The notes under the pieces were generated by a model, which had not been told where the DNA came from, ran no database searches, and saw only the letters and a program-made list of their open reading frames with translations. 64,000 nucleotides of DNA from Paenibacillus cellulositrophicus. GTDB lineage: Bacteria; Bacillota; Bacilli; Paenibacillales; Paenibacillaceae. The stretch lies in NCBI RefSeq assembly GCF_009363095.1, contig NZ_CP045295.1, positions 6,043,001-6,107,000 of the forward strand. Direction: 5' to 3'. Shown here in pieces: positions 34,692 through 44,393 of the stretch. The position numbers and the translations under genes were made by a program. How positions within the stretch are numbered: position 1 is the first letter of the stretch; each line of letters starts with the position of its first letter.

Positions 34692-37043
34692 ATGGATTTA
34701 AACGATCAGGACTGGCAGCAGGAGCAGGGGCGGGTTACTCAGGTAACCGGGAAAATCGCCCGCCGCAAAAAAGCGCTTGAAGCGGAGGTCGGTACGGTCC
34801 GGGGAGATGTTGTGGAGCTGAGAAAGGATTTCTGGGATGAGGTCCGCGTCAACTTCAGCAGCGCCGACGACCTCGGAGAGACCTCGACCAGTTTGCGGCA
34901 GCAGTCCCAGGTGCTGTCGGAGCGAGAGCGCAGCCATCTGCAGGCTTTTGAATCCTTGAAGAAGCTGCGGCTGCTGGAGAAATCGCCGTATTTCGGCCGG
35001 ATAGATTTTACGGAAAACGGTCAGAAGCAGACGGAACAGATTTACCTTGGCATCGCTTCGTTCCTGGATGATGACCAGGAGACCTTCCTCGTGTATGACT
35101 GGCGGGCTCCCGTCTCCAGCCTGTACTACGACGGTGCGCCCGGGCCGGCTTCCTACCAAACACCCGGCGGCGAAATTGAAGGGACGATGGAACTGAAGCG
35201 TCAGTTCGTCATTAAGGACGGCCGGATCGACGTCATGTTCGACACCGGCGTCACCATCGGCGACGAGCTGCTGCAGCAGGTGCTCAGCCACAGCTCCGAC
35301 AGCCAGATGAAAAGCATCGTGGCGACGATTCAGAAGGAGCAGAACGCCGTAATCCGCAACGACAAGAGCCGGATGCTGGTCGTGCAGGGGGCGGCCGGGA
35401 GCGGCAAGACGTCTGCGGCCCTGCAGCGCGTCGCCTATCTGCTCTACAAATACAGGGAAATTCTGAAGGCCGACCAGGTGCTTCTGTTTTCCCCCAACCC
35501 GCTGTTTAACAGCTATGTCTCCACCGTCCTGCCGGAGCTGGGCGAGGAGAACATGATGCAGACGACGTTCCAGGCGTACCTGGAACACCGGCTCAGCAAG
35601 GAATACGACCTGGAAGACGTGTTTTCGCAAATGGAGTCGATTCTGAATGCGGAGGAAGGGGAATGGCTCGAGAATAAAAAGGCGTCGATTGCCTTCAAGG
35701 CCTCTCCGGCGTTTCTGAATATCATCCGCAGCTACAAGGATTATCTGGAGCATGACGGCATGATCTTTAAGCCGATCCGCTTCAAGGGGCATCTTATCGT
35801 TTCGGCTGAAGCGATGAAGGAGAAATTTTACAGCTATGACCCTGCGGTTCGCCTGGCCAACCGGATCGAGCTGATGCGGGAGTGGCTGCAGAAGGAGCTT
35901 GCCACCTTTGCGAAGCAGGAGCGGAAGGCGGCCTGGGTCGATGACCAGATTGAGCTGCTCAGCGCGGAGGAATACCAAAAGGCGTACACCCATGTCCGCA
36001 GAAAGCTTGCGTCCAAGAAAGACACTTTCGACGATCACGAGCGCGAACGGAACCTGCTGGCCAAAATGATCGTCAACGAGTGGCTGAAGCCGGTTCGCAA
36101 ATGGATCAAGCGCAAGCGGTTCGTCGACGTCAAGGCGCTGTACCGTGAGCTGTTCGTCAATGAGGAGCTGTTTGCCCGGGTCAGCGGTACAGGCGATTTG
36201 CCAGAACGGTATCATGAGATCGGCGCCCAGACGGTTCAGGATCTCATGGAGGGAAGGCTGTCCTACGAGGATGCGACGCCATATCTGTACATGCAGGAGC
36301 TGATGAAAGGCTTTCAGGTCAACAGCTTGATCCGGCACGTGTTCATCGACGAAGTTCAGGATTATTCACCGTTCCAGCTGGAATACCTCAAACGGCTGTT
36401 CCCGCGGGCGCGCATGACGGCGCTGGGCGACCTAAACCAGGGAATCTACCCGCATACCGGTGTGCTCGGCGGGAGTTTGGCGTCGCTGCAGGAGCTGTAC
36501 GGCCCGGAAGAGACGGAGGTCATTTCGCTGACCCGCAGCTACCGTTCGACGTATGAGATCGTGGATTTTACCCGGAGCATGATGCCGGGCGGGGAAGCGA
36601 TCGTGCCGTTTAACCGGAACGGGGAGAAGCCGCTCGTACGGGTTCAGCTGGACCGGGAAGAGCTTCATGACCGGATCGTCACGGACATTATGGAGCTGAA
36701 CGCCAAAGGCTATGAGCACACGGCCATCATCTGCAAAACGGCGGAGGAGTCCGTGACGGTCTACGAAGCGCTGAAGAACCGCCTGCCGCTGAAGAAGATC
36801 ACGAAAACAACCCCTTCCTTCGCGAACGGGACGTTGGTCATTCCATCCTATTTGGCAAAAGGGGTCGAGTTTGATGCGGTCATCATCTATGACGCGTCGG
36901 AAGGCCAATACAGCCGGGAGTCCGAACGGAAGCTGTTCTATACGGCCTGTACCCGGGCGATGCACCAGCTCCATGTATACAGCCTGGGCGAGCCCAGCCG
37001 CTTCATCACGGATGTGGCGGAAGATAAATACGTTTTGGCCTAG
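34692..37043 (+). CDS. helD: RNA polymerase recycling ATPase HelD
   Basis: A 783-residue SF1 helicase-like protein. ATG 34692 is preferred over 34680, since AAAAGGGG would touch the earlier codon. The N-terminal coiled coil (about 1-70) probes RNA polymerase in known HelD proteins. Walker A GAAGSGKT is near residue 234, Walker B IDEVQDYS near 553, LTRSYRST is motif IV-like, and AKGVEFDAVIIYD and LFYTACTRAMHQL are late motifs. It releases stalled polymerase from nucleic acid using ATP. Confidence 0.93.
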   Translation: MDLNDQDWQQEQGRVTQVTGKIARRKKALEAEVGTVRGDVVELRKDFWDEVRVNFSSADDLGETSTSLRQQSQVLSERERSHLQAFESLKKLRLLEKSPYFGRIDFTENGQKQTEQIYLGIASFLDDDQETFLVYDWRAPVSSLYYDGAPGPASYQTPGGEIEGTMELKRQFVIKDGRIDVMFDTGVTIGDELLQQVLSHSSDSQMKSIVATIQKEQNAVIRNDKSRMLVVQGAAGSGKTSAALQRVAYLLYKYREILKADQVLLFSPNPLFNSYVSTVLPELGEENMMQTTFQAYLEHRLSKEYDLEDVFSQMESILNAEEGEWLENKKASIAFKASPAFLNIIRSYKDYLEHDGMIFKPIRFKGHLIVSAEAMKEKFYSYDPAVRLANRIELMREWLQKELATFAKQERKAAWVDDQIELLSAEEYQKAYTHVRRKLASKKDTFDDHERERNLLAKMIVNEWLKPVRKWIKRKRFVDVKALYRELFVNEELFARVSGTGDLPERYHEIGAQTVQDLMEGRLSYEDATPYLYMQELMKGFQVNSLIRHVFIDEVQDYSPFQLEYLKRLFPRARMTALGDLNQGIYPHTGVLGGSLASLQELYGPEETEVISLTRSYRSTYEIVDFTRSMMPGGEAIVPFNRNGEKPLVRVQLDREELHDRIVTDIMELNAKGYEHTAIICKTAEESVTVYEALKNRLPLKKITKTTPSFANGTLVIPSYLAKGVEFDAVIIYDASEGQYSRESERKLFYTACTRAMHQLHVYSLGEPSRFITDVAEDKYVLA

Positions 37044-37082
37044 AGTCAGGCGTGGATCGGTAGTCCCGCCAAGTCCGGCGGC

Positions 37083-37997
37083 TCACACGGGTTCCGTCAG
37101 CACGTAAGCCTGTTCCTCGAACGGCTTGCGGTATTTGGACGGGGTACAGCCTTTATGATGCTTAAAGACGGTAATGAAGTAGCTGAGGTTGTCAAAGCCG
37201 ACATCCATGGCGACCTCGACGATTTTTTTGTCGGTGTTCTCCAGCAGCTTACATGCCTTGAGCACCCGGTAGTGGTTGACGTATTCCACCGGGCTCTTCT
37301 GGGTCATCTGTTTGAAAAAGCGGCAGAAATGCCCTTCGCTCATGTTGATCTGTCCCGCCAGCTCTTTGAGCTTAAGCGGCTCAGCGTAATGATCATGTAT
37401 ATAATGAAGCGCGGTTTTCAGCCGCTCCACCTTGTCATGGCTTCCGGTGGGGCGGCTTTTGCTGTCTTCGCCCAGCGGCGCATGAGCCGACAGCAGGGCA
37501 AAGATCCGCAGCAGATGCGCTTTCGTCGACAGCTCGTAAGCCGGTACTTTGGCTTCGTTTTCGCGGATAATCCGGTGCAGCGCGTCCAAAATATCCTTCT
37601 CCCATTCCGAGTTTCCGATGATGTGCTGTCGCGGCATAAAGCTTTTTTTCATCAAGGGATCGATATATTTCTCCTGGATGATGTCAAAGTCCGGGCTGCT
37701 GAGCAGATCGGCGCTGAACACGACCGCTGAAAAAATGCACGGTTCTTCCGAGGCCAGCATCCCCGAGTGAATTTCCCCGCTGTTGACGAATAATGCTTCG
37801 CCTGCCCGGACCTCCACATACGTCATATCGAGCTGAAAGACGGCGCTGCCTTGATGCAGCACGATAAATTCCATTTCGTCATGCCAGTGGCAGTCCAGAA
37901 TGCTCTGCCCGTTGAGCTGCTCGACTCTGGGGTAGATGCTGACGGGATACAGTGGGTGTCCGTGCACGCGGTTCTCCCTGAGCGTTTCTCGATTCAT
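37083..37997 (-). CDS. AraC-family regulator with cupin sensor domain
   Basis: A 304-residue protein. The N-terminal half is a cupin-like ligand domain (CHWHDEMEFIVLHQGSA, VNSGEIHSG). The C-terminal 100 residues hold two helix-turn-helix motifs (LKELAGQINMSEGHFCRFFKQ and VEVAMDVGFDNLSYFITVFK, here shortened) with the AraC signature. It is divergent from the GH31 gene with a 119-base AT-rich spacer. It is therefore the likely activator of that alpha-xylosidase in response to a sugar. Confidence 0.92.
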   Translation of the reverse strand: MNRETLRENRVHGHPLYPVSIYPRVEQLNGQSILDCHWHDEMEFIVLHQGSAVFQLDMTYVEVRAGEALFVNSGEIHSGMLASEEPCIFSAVVFSADLLSSPDFDIIQEKYIDPLMKKSFMPRQHIIGNSEWEKDILDALHRIIRENEAKVPAYELSTKAHLLRIFALLSAHAPLGEDSKSRPTGSHDKVERLKTALHYIHDHYAEPLKLKELAGQINMSEGHFCRFFKQMTQKSPVEYVNHYRVLKACKLLENTDKKIVEVAMDVGFDNLSYFITVFKHHKGCTPSKYRKPFEEQAYVLTEPV

Positions 37998-38116
37998 ATG
38001 ATGTCACTTCCATTCCTAGCAAATATCAATATATTAATATATTTGGTCAAAATAACGTAAGAAATCTCTTCATTAGATCAATATTATTATAGTATAAACT
38101 CTAGGAGGGACGAAAC

Positions 38117-40438
38117 ATGAAATTCACGGACGGTTACTGGTTGATCCGGGAAGGCTACAACGTACAGAACCCTGCGGATATCCGCGATATTACCCATACA
38201 AGCGACTCCATGACGGTTTTCGCGGCGACAAAAATCATTGCGACCAAGGGCGACACGCTGAACGGTACGCTACTCAAGGCCGACTTCAGCTCCCCGATGC
38301 CGGATGTGATCCGCGTCAAGCTGTTTCACCATAAAGGAAAAGTAAACAAAGGACCTGCGTTCGAATTGTTCCCAAGCGATACCGATGTGCAAATTTCGGT
38401 GGATGAAGAGACCGCGGTGCTGACCAGCGGCCAGCTGAGCGTGCAGGTCAACCGCAAGCAGGGCTGGAACATCGATTTCAACTATGCCGGCAAGCGGATT
38501 ACCGGCAGCGGCTGGAGAGCGCCTGCGTATATCCAGGATCCGGATAAAAAAGCATACTACCGCGAGCAGCTTGACCTGGGCGTCGGTGAGTATATTTACG
38601 GCCTTGGCGAACGCTTCACCCCGTTTGTAAAGAACGGCCAAGTGGTGGAAATCTGGAACGAGGACGGCGGCACGAGCAGCGAGCAGTCGTACAAGAACAT
38701 TCCTTTTTACCTGTCGAGCAAAGGCTACGGCGTGTTCGTCAACCATCCGGAAAAGGTATCTTATGAGATTGCTTCTGAAAACGTATCCAGAGTGCAGTTC
38801 AGCGTCGAAGGCGAATATCTGGAGTACTTCATCATCGGCGGCGCCACGCCGAAGGACGTGCTGGACAACTACACGAAGCTGACGGGCAAGCCTGCGCTTC
38901 CGCCGGCCTGGACGTTCGGATTATGGCTGACGACATCCTTTACGACGGATTACGATGAAGCGACCGTCAACCACTTCGTGGACGGCATGGCCGAACGCGA
39001 TCTGCCGCTCTCCGTCTTCCACTTCGACTGCTTCTGGATGAAGGAATACCAGTGGTGCGATTTTGAATGGGACAAGGATATGTTCCCGGATCCGGAAGGC
39101 ATGCTGAGACGGCTGAAAGACAAGGGGCTCAAGATCTGCGCCTGGATCAACCCGTACATCGCGGAAAAATCGTACCTGTTCGATGAAGGCATGGAGAACG
39201 GTTACCTGGTGAAAACGCCGGACGGTTCCGTATGGCAGTGGGATTTGTGGCAGGCCGGCATGGGCCTGGTGGACTTCACGAATCCCGATGCGGTGAAATG
39301 GTACAAGAGCAAGCTCGAAGTGCTGATCGACCAGGGCGTCGACTGCTTCAAAACCGACTTCGGCGAAAGAATTCCGACCAACGTCGTGTATTTCGACGGA
39401 TCCGATCCGGTGAAAATGCACAACTACTATACCTTCCTGTACAACAAGGCGGTATTTGAAGTGCTGGAGGACAAGCTGGGTAAAGGGGAAGCCGCTTTGT
39501 TCGCCCGTTCGGCCACGGTTGGCGGCCAGCAGTTCCCGGTTCACTGGGGCGGCGACTGCTCCGCGACGTACGAATCGATGGCGGAGACGGTCCGCGGCGG
39601 CCTGTCGCTCGGCCTGTCCGGCTTCGGCTTCTGGAGCCATGACATCAGCGGCTTCGAAAATACGGCTCCGCCGGATATCTACAAGCGCTGGGTGCAGTTC
39701 GGCCTGCTCTCGTCCCACAGCCGCCTGCACGGCAGCACATCGTACCGGGTGCCGTGGCTGTTTGACGAAGAGGCGGTCGACGTGGTGCGCAAGTTCACGA
39801 AGCTGAAATGCAGCATCATGCCTTACCTCTACAACTCGGCGGTGGAATCCACGGAACGCGGCCTGCCGATGATGAGAGCCATGGTGCTGGAATACCCGCA
39901 GGATCCGACCTGCTTCACGCTGGATACGCAGTACATGCTGGGCGATTCGATTCTGGTGGCGCCGATCTTCAATAAAGAAGGCGACGTCCAATATTACCTG
40001 CCGGAAGGCAAGTGGACGAACTACCTGACAGGCGAGGTGCTGGAAGGTAACCGGTGGTACAGCGAGAACCACGGATACATGACCCTTCCGATGATGATTA
40101 AGCCGAACACCCTCCTTGCGGTGGGTAAAGAAGACAGCAGACCGGACTATGATTATGCCGACGGCGTCTCGCTGCATCTGTTCAAGCTCGGCGACGGCGC
40201 TTCGGCGGAGGCCGACATCGTGAATACACTGGCCGAACAAGAGCTCAGCGTAACCGCATCCCGCAGCGGCAATGTCATCGAAGTGAAGGCCTCCGGGGCT
40301 GGCAAGCCTTGGACGCTCGTGCTCCGCGGCATCGGCGAAGTAGCGTCCGTAGATCAGGGCACGGCGGCAAGCGGCGAACACGGTGCAGTCATTACACCTG
40401 CGGCCGGCGCTTCTTCCGTCACAATCACATTAAAGTAA
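38117..40438 (+). CDS. yicI: Alpha-xylosidase (GH31, YicI-like)
   Basis: A 773-residue glycoside hydrolase starting after AGGAGGG. The nucleophile motif FKTDFGERIPT is near residue 414, and the acid/base Asp lies in HWGGDCSATYE. WLTTSFTTDYDE and FHFDCFWMKEYQWCDF match YicI-type alpha-xylosidases. It is intracellular (no signal peptide) and removes terminal alpha-xylose, as in isoprimeverose from xyloglucan. No dedicated sugar transporter with a binding protein is nearby; an MFS gene follows after a terminator. Confidence 0.93.
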   Translation: MKFTDGYWLIREGYNVQNPADIRDITHTSDSMTVFAATKIIATKGDTLNGTLLKADFSSPMPDVIRVKLFHHKGKVNKGPAFELFPSDTDVQISVDEETAVLTSGQLSVQVNRKQGWNIDFNYAGKRITGSGWRAPAYIQDPDKKAYYREQLDLGVGEYIYGLGERFTPFVKNGQVVEIWNEDGGTSSEQSYKNIPFYLSSKGYGVFVNHPEKVSYEIASENVSRVQFSVEGEYLEYFIIGGATPKDVLDNYTKLTGKPALPPAWTFGLWLTTSFTTDYDEATVNHFVDGMAERDLPLSVFHFDCFWMKEYQWCDFEWDKDMFPDPEGMLRRLKDKGLKICAWINPYIAEKSYLFDEGMENGYLVKTPDGSVWQWDLWQAGMGLVDFTNPDAVKWYKSKLEVLIDQGVDCFKTDFGERIPTNVVYFDGSDPVKMHNYYTFLYNKAVFEVLEDKLGKGEAALFARSATVGGQQFPVHWGGDCSATYESMAETVRGGLSLGLSGFGFWSHDISGFENTAPPDIYKRWVQFGLLSSHSRLHGSTSYRVPWLFDEEAVDVVRKFTKLKCSIMPYLYNSAVESTERGLPMMRAMVLEYPQDPTCFTLDTQYMLGDSILVAPIFNKEGDVQYYLPEGKWTNYLTGEVLEGNRWYSENHGYMTLPMMIKPNTLLAVGKEDSRPDYDYADGVSLHLFKLGDGASAEADIVNTLAEQELSVTASRSGNVIEVKASGAGKPWTLVLRGIGEVASVDQGTAASGEHGAVITPAAGASSVTITLK

Positions 40439-40465
40439 CAGGCTGCTGAGGCAGCTTAGGGATAG

Positions 40466-40500
40466 GACCGGACCGCAGATGGCTGCGGTCCGGTTTTTTT
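40466..40500 (+). terminator. Terminator after the alpha-xylosidase gene
   Basis: ACCGGACCGCAG / CTGCGGTCCGGT perfect 12-bp stem, four-base loop, then seven T. Confidence 0.92.
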
Positions 40501-40643
40501 AGAGATCAGAGCATTTAGCCGTGTTTTAAGCCGAATCGAGGAGATGTAATTACCAAGCCTGAACTGGGAGCGCATGCATATCCGTGACTGAAAAGAACCA
40601 CAATAAAACATGATTTATCATCGAACGTAAAGGTGGTTTTGTC

Positions 40644-41927
40644 ATGGAAGACAAAAAATGGGATCTGGTGGCACTTGCCTCGATACCGCTCATTATGACG
40701 CTTGGCAACTCCATGTTAATTCCCATTTTGCCCGAGATATCGCAAAAGCTGCACGTCAGCGCCTTTCAGGTCAGCATGCTGATCACGGTGTTTGGCGTTG
40801 TGGCGATCGTGCTGATTCCGATTGCGGGTTATTTATCAGACCGGTTCGGACGCAAAACCGTCATTATCCCCAGCTTGATGATTGCCGCGGCGGGAGGAGC
40901 GATATCGGGGGCAGCCGCCTGGTGGACGGACGGAGCCACCGCTTACTGGATCATTCTTGGTGGCAGATTCCTGCAGGGTATCGGTGCAGCGGGCGCTTTC
41001 CCGATCGTGCTTCCGCTTGTAGGCGATATGTTTGATGATGAAGACGATGTCAGCAAAAGCTTGGGGATCATCGAAACTTCGAATACGTTCGGCAAAGTGG
41101 TCAGTCCGATTCTCGGATCCGCACTGGCTCTGCTGGTTTGGTTTTTGCCTTTTCTCGCGATCCCCGTTCTCTGCATCATTTCGCTGATCATGGTCGCTTT
41201 TTTAGTGAAAACACCTAAGAAGAAAAACGAAAACAAAACGTCAATCAAGGAATTTCTGTCTGACTCGAAGGACATTTTGCGTGAAAAAGGGCGCTGGCTG
41301 TACGCCATCTTCGCCATTGGCGGGATCAGCATGTTTATTACGTTCGGCGTGCTGTTTTTTTTATCCGAGACGCTGGAAACCAAATACGGCATGCACGGAA
41401 TCGTTAAAGGCCTCGTGCTGGCGATTCCGCTGGCAGTGTTATGTCTGTGCTCGTTTATCGCCGGGAAAGTCATCGGCAAAAACAAAAAGCGTATGAAATG
41501 GACCGGCTTTGCAGGCATGGTGCTGCTGACGGCCGGACTCGTTATTGCCGGATTCAGCAGCCAGATTACGTTTCTCCTGATCTTTTTCTCAGTCTGCGGA
41601 GCAGGCATCGGCACCACCCTTCCCTGCATGGACGCACTGATCACCGAAGGGATTGAGGAAAAGCAGCGCGGAACGATCACTTCTCTATACAGCAGCATGA
41701 GGTATATCGGGGTATCTCTCGGCCCTCCGGTAGTATCCCTGCTCATGAAGAGTACCCACTGGATCCTTTTTGGTACGATGGCTGTGGTAGCGGCGATTGG
41801 CGTTCTGCTGACCCTGCTGGCCGTGAAGCCGAAGGAAAACAGCAGCAAGCCGGAGGATTCGGGCCGCAGCTCCCGAAGCAAGGGGCGGCGCGGAATCGGG
41901 TTGAGCAGACGGGTTGGTGCCCGCTGA
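40644..41927 (+). CDS. MFS transporter
   Basis: A 427-residue protein with 12 likely helices. The loop-2 motif GYLSDRFGRKTV and the motif GRFLQGIGAAGAFPIVLPLVGD (shortened) place it in the drug:proton antiporter type of MFS. A basic, Ser-rich tail follows the last helix. AAAGGTGG precedes the ATG. Substrate unknown; no regulator is adjacent in the same direction. Confidence 0.88.
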   Translation: MEDKKWDLVALASIPLIMTLGNSMLIPILPEISQKLHVSAFQVSMLITVFGVVAIVLIPIAGYLSDRFGRKTVIIPSLMIAAAGGAISGAAAWWTDGATAYWIILGGRFLQGIGAAGAFPIVLPLVGDMFDDEDDVSKSLGIIETSNTFGKVVSPILGSALALLVWFLPFLAIPVLCIISLIMVAFLVKTPKKKNENKTSIKEFLSDSKDILREKGRWLYAIFAIGGISMFITFGVLFFLSETLETKYGMHGIVKGLVLAIPLAVLCLCSFIAGKVIGKNKKRMKWTGFAGMVLLTAGLVIAGFSSQITFLLIFFSVCGAGIGTTLPCMDALITEGIEEKQRGTITSLYSSMRYIGVSLGPPVVSLLMKSTHWILFGTMAVVAAIGVLLTLLAVKPKENSSKPEDSGRSSRSKGRRGIGLSRRVGAR

Positions 41928-42048
41928 GGGTGATCTTGGAATAACAAATGAATATGGATGAAGCCTGGCCCAATGAACGCGGCAGGTTCGGAAAATGTTT
42001 GCATTTTTCGGATCTGCTGCGTTTTTATTTGTTTTTTGATGAAATAGG

Positions 42049-42120
42049 GGTGTAAAAACAAAACAAGGTCTGTTATAATCAAACCAATACAAATACAAAC
42101 AAACAAAAACAAAAGAACTT
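42049..42120 (+). promoter_or_regulatory. Promoter region and A/C-rich leader of rhaEW
   Basis: TATAAT at 42074-42079 has only a weak partner 17 bases upstream (TGTAAA). The transcribed leader is made of repeated ACAAA/ACAAAC units with almost no G or T. A weak -35 suits a regulated promoter, and the DeoR-type protein encoded downstream is a candidate regulator. Confidence 0.45.
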
Positions 42121-42139
42121 ATTGGAGGTTATCCTTTTC

Positions 42140-44209
42140 ATGGTACAAAATCGATGGAATTCCGATGAAGCTTCCCGGCAGAAAGCCGGCGTCGACCAGC
42201 TGGTGTACCGGTCCAACCTGATCGGCAGTGACCGCAGTGTCTGCAACTGGGGCGGTGGCAACACGTCGCTAAAGACGGTGGAGCAGGACTTTCGCGGCCG
42301 TGATGTAGAGGTCATGTGGGTAAAAGGGAGCGGTTCGGACCTGGCGACGATGAAAGCGCAGCATTTTACCGGCCTGCGGCTTGAGGATATTCGTCCGCTG
42401 ATGGAGCGTGATGAAATGTCGGATGAGGAAATGGTGGCTTACCTGTCCCACTGCATGATCGACAGCAAGCATCCGAGAGCGTCGATCGAGACGCTGCTGC
42501 ATGCATTTCTTCCGTATCCGCACGTCGACCATACCCACCCGGATGCGATTATCAGTTTGTGCTGCGCGGATAACGGCAAAGAAATCGCCCAAGAAATCTA
42601 CGGCGATACGTTCGTATGGGTACCGTATATCCGTCCCGGGTTTACGCTGTCCAAAATGATCGCCGAAGGCGTCCGGAACAATCCGAATGCCCAGCTGGTG
42701 CTGATGGAGAAGCACGGTCTGGTGACATGGGGCCAGACGTCCGAGGAATCCTACAACCAGACGATCGCCATGATCCAAAAAGCGGAAGCGTATATTGCCG
42801 CAAAAGTACAGGAAGAAAAGGTGTTTGGCGGGCAAAAGACGGAGGCGCTGGCGCCTGAGAAGCGCAAAGCCCTTCTGGCCGAAGTGCTGCCTGTGATCCG
42901 CGGCGCGGTTAGCGACAGCAAAAAAATGATACTCACCTACGACGATGCCGAAGACGTGCTTCAGTTCGTCAACAGCCGTGATGCGAAGGAGCTCTCCCAG
43001 GTGGGAGCGGCCTGCCCGGATCACCTGGTGCACACGAAGCGGGTTCCGCTGTATATCGACTGGGATCCGGCTAACGGCGATGCCGATTCCCTCAAAGCGG
43101 CGGTACGTCAAGGCGTCGAAGCCTATAAGGAAGAGTACAAGGCGTATTTTGAACGGAACAAAAATGAGGGCGATATCATGTCCGAGGCGGCTCCGCGCGT
43201 CATCCTCATTCCGGGGATCGGCATGGTCAACACCGGCAAGAGCCTGGATATGGCGGGGGTCAGCGGAGCTCTGTACCACCGGGCGATCGCGGTGATGAAA
43301 GGTTCTACGGCCTTGGGACAATTCGTATCCTTAAGCGAGAACGAATCCTACAACGTGGAATATTGGCCGCTTGAGCTTTACAAGCTGTCCCTGGCTCCGG
43401 CGGAAGCGGAGTTCTCCCGCAAGGTCGCCTTTATTACCGGCGGCGCAGGTGGCATCGGCAGCGAAACGGCGCGCCGCTTCGTGTCGGAGGGAGCTCACGT
43501 CGTCCTGGCCGACCTGAACCTGGAAGGCGCCGAACAGGTGGCCTCCGAGATCAATGCCAAATACGGCGAGGGCCGGGCCAAGGCTGTCAAGATGGACGTA
43601 ACCCAGGAGGACATGGTCAGGGATGCTTTGGCCGAAACGGCTTTGACCTATGGCGGCGTGGACATCATCGTCAACAATGCCGGACTTGCCACTTCGAGTC
43701 CGTTTGACGAAACCTCCCTGAAGGAATGGAATCTGAACATGAACGTCCTCGGCACGGGTTACTTCCTGGTAGCCAGAGAAGCGTTCAAGCAGATGAAAGA
43801 GCAGGGAATCGGCGGCAGCATGGTGTTTGTCGGCTCCAAAAATTCGGTGTATGCCGGCAAGAACGTAACGGCCTACAGCTCCGTCAAGGCGCTTGAAGCC
43901 CACTTGGCCCGCTGCATCGCGGCTGAAGGCGGAGAATACGGCATCCGGGTCAACACGATTTTACCGGATGCGATCCTGCAGGGATCGGCCATCTGGAACT
44001 CCAACTGGCGGAACGAGCGGGCCGCGGCCTACGGCATCGAGCCGGATCAACTGGAAGAGCATTACCGCAAGAGAACGACGCTGCTGGTCAACATTTATCC
44101 GAAGGACGTGGCCGAAGGGATTGCCTACTTCGCTTCATCCAAGTCGGAGAAGACGACCGGCTGCATGCTGACGATCGACGGCGGCGTACCGGCGGCGTTT
44201 ACCCGGTAG
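42140..44209 (+). CDS. rhaEW: Bifunctional rhamnulose-1-phosphate aldolase / lactaldehyde dehydrogenase
   Basis: A 689-residue fusion. ATG 42140 follows GGAGGT by ten bases. Residues 1 to about 400 are a class II aldolase domain with metal-binding His in HAFLPYPHVDHTHPDA. From about 425 a short-chain dehydrogenase follows with TGGAGGIG, NNAG and the YSSVK catalytic pair. The length equals that of the Bacillus RhaEW enzyme. It splits rhamnulose-1-phosphate into DHAP and L-lactaldehyde and oxidises the latter to L-lactate. rhaA and rhaB are not in this window. Confidence 0.93.
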   Translation: MVQNRWNSDEASRQKAGVDQLVYRSNLIGSDRSVCNWGGGNTSLKTVEQDFRGRDVEVMWVKGSGSDLATMKAQHFTGLRLEDIRPLMERDEMSDEEMVAYLSHCMIDSKHPRASIETLLHAFLPYPHVDHTHPDAIISLCCADNGKEIAQEIYGDTFVWVPYIRPGFTLSKMIAEGVRNNPNAQLVLMEKHGLVTWGQTSEESYNQTIAMIQKAEAYIAAKVQEEKVFGGQKTEALAPEKRKALLAEVLPVIRGAVSDSKKMILTYDDAEDVLQFVNSRDAKELSQVGAACPDHLVHTKRVPLYIDWDPANGDADSLKAAVRQGVEAYKEEYKAYFERNKNEGDIMSEAAPRVILIPGIGMVNTGKSLDMAGVSGALYHRAIAVMKGSTALGQFVSLSENESYNVEYWPLELYKLSLAPAEAEFSRKVAFITGGAGGIGSETARRFVSEGAHVVLADLNLEGAEQVASEINAKYGEGRAKAVKMDVTQEDMVRDALAETALTYGGVDIIVNNAGLATSSPFDETSLKEWNLNMNVLGTGYFLVAREAFKQMKEQGIGGSMVFVGSKNSVYAGKNVTAYSSVKALEAHLARCIAAEGGEYGIRVNTILPDAILQGSAIWNSNWRNERAAAYGIEPDQLEEHYRKRTTLLVNIYPKDVAEGIAYFASSKSEKTTGCMLTIDGGVPAAFTR

Positions 44210-44393
44210 GCAGTCGGTCTTACAGGGGAAACTGGCGCAGATTGCACGTCTGATAGAAGGGAGCAGGTACCAGCTGAACAGGCATGTTTGGCGGGAGCCG
44301 CTCCCTCTCTTGCCATAACACACGGCAGACACCGGCTCGCTGCCGGCGCTCTGCCGGACTTTTAATGTTGAACCGCAAAGGAGGTATTACACC

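Noticed and set aside
34698..36338. 546-residue open frame on - across helD
   Set aside because: A mirror frame of helD without start signals or recognisable domains.
40439..40465. GCTGCTGAGGCAGC hairpin right after the alpha-xylosidase gene
   Set aside because: The stem is short and has no T run; the real terminator follows immediately.
44210..44393. CCGGC/GCCGG hairpin between rhaEW and lutA as a terminator
   Set aside because: Only five base pairs and a weak T tract; probably allows read-through.
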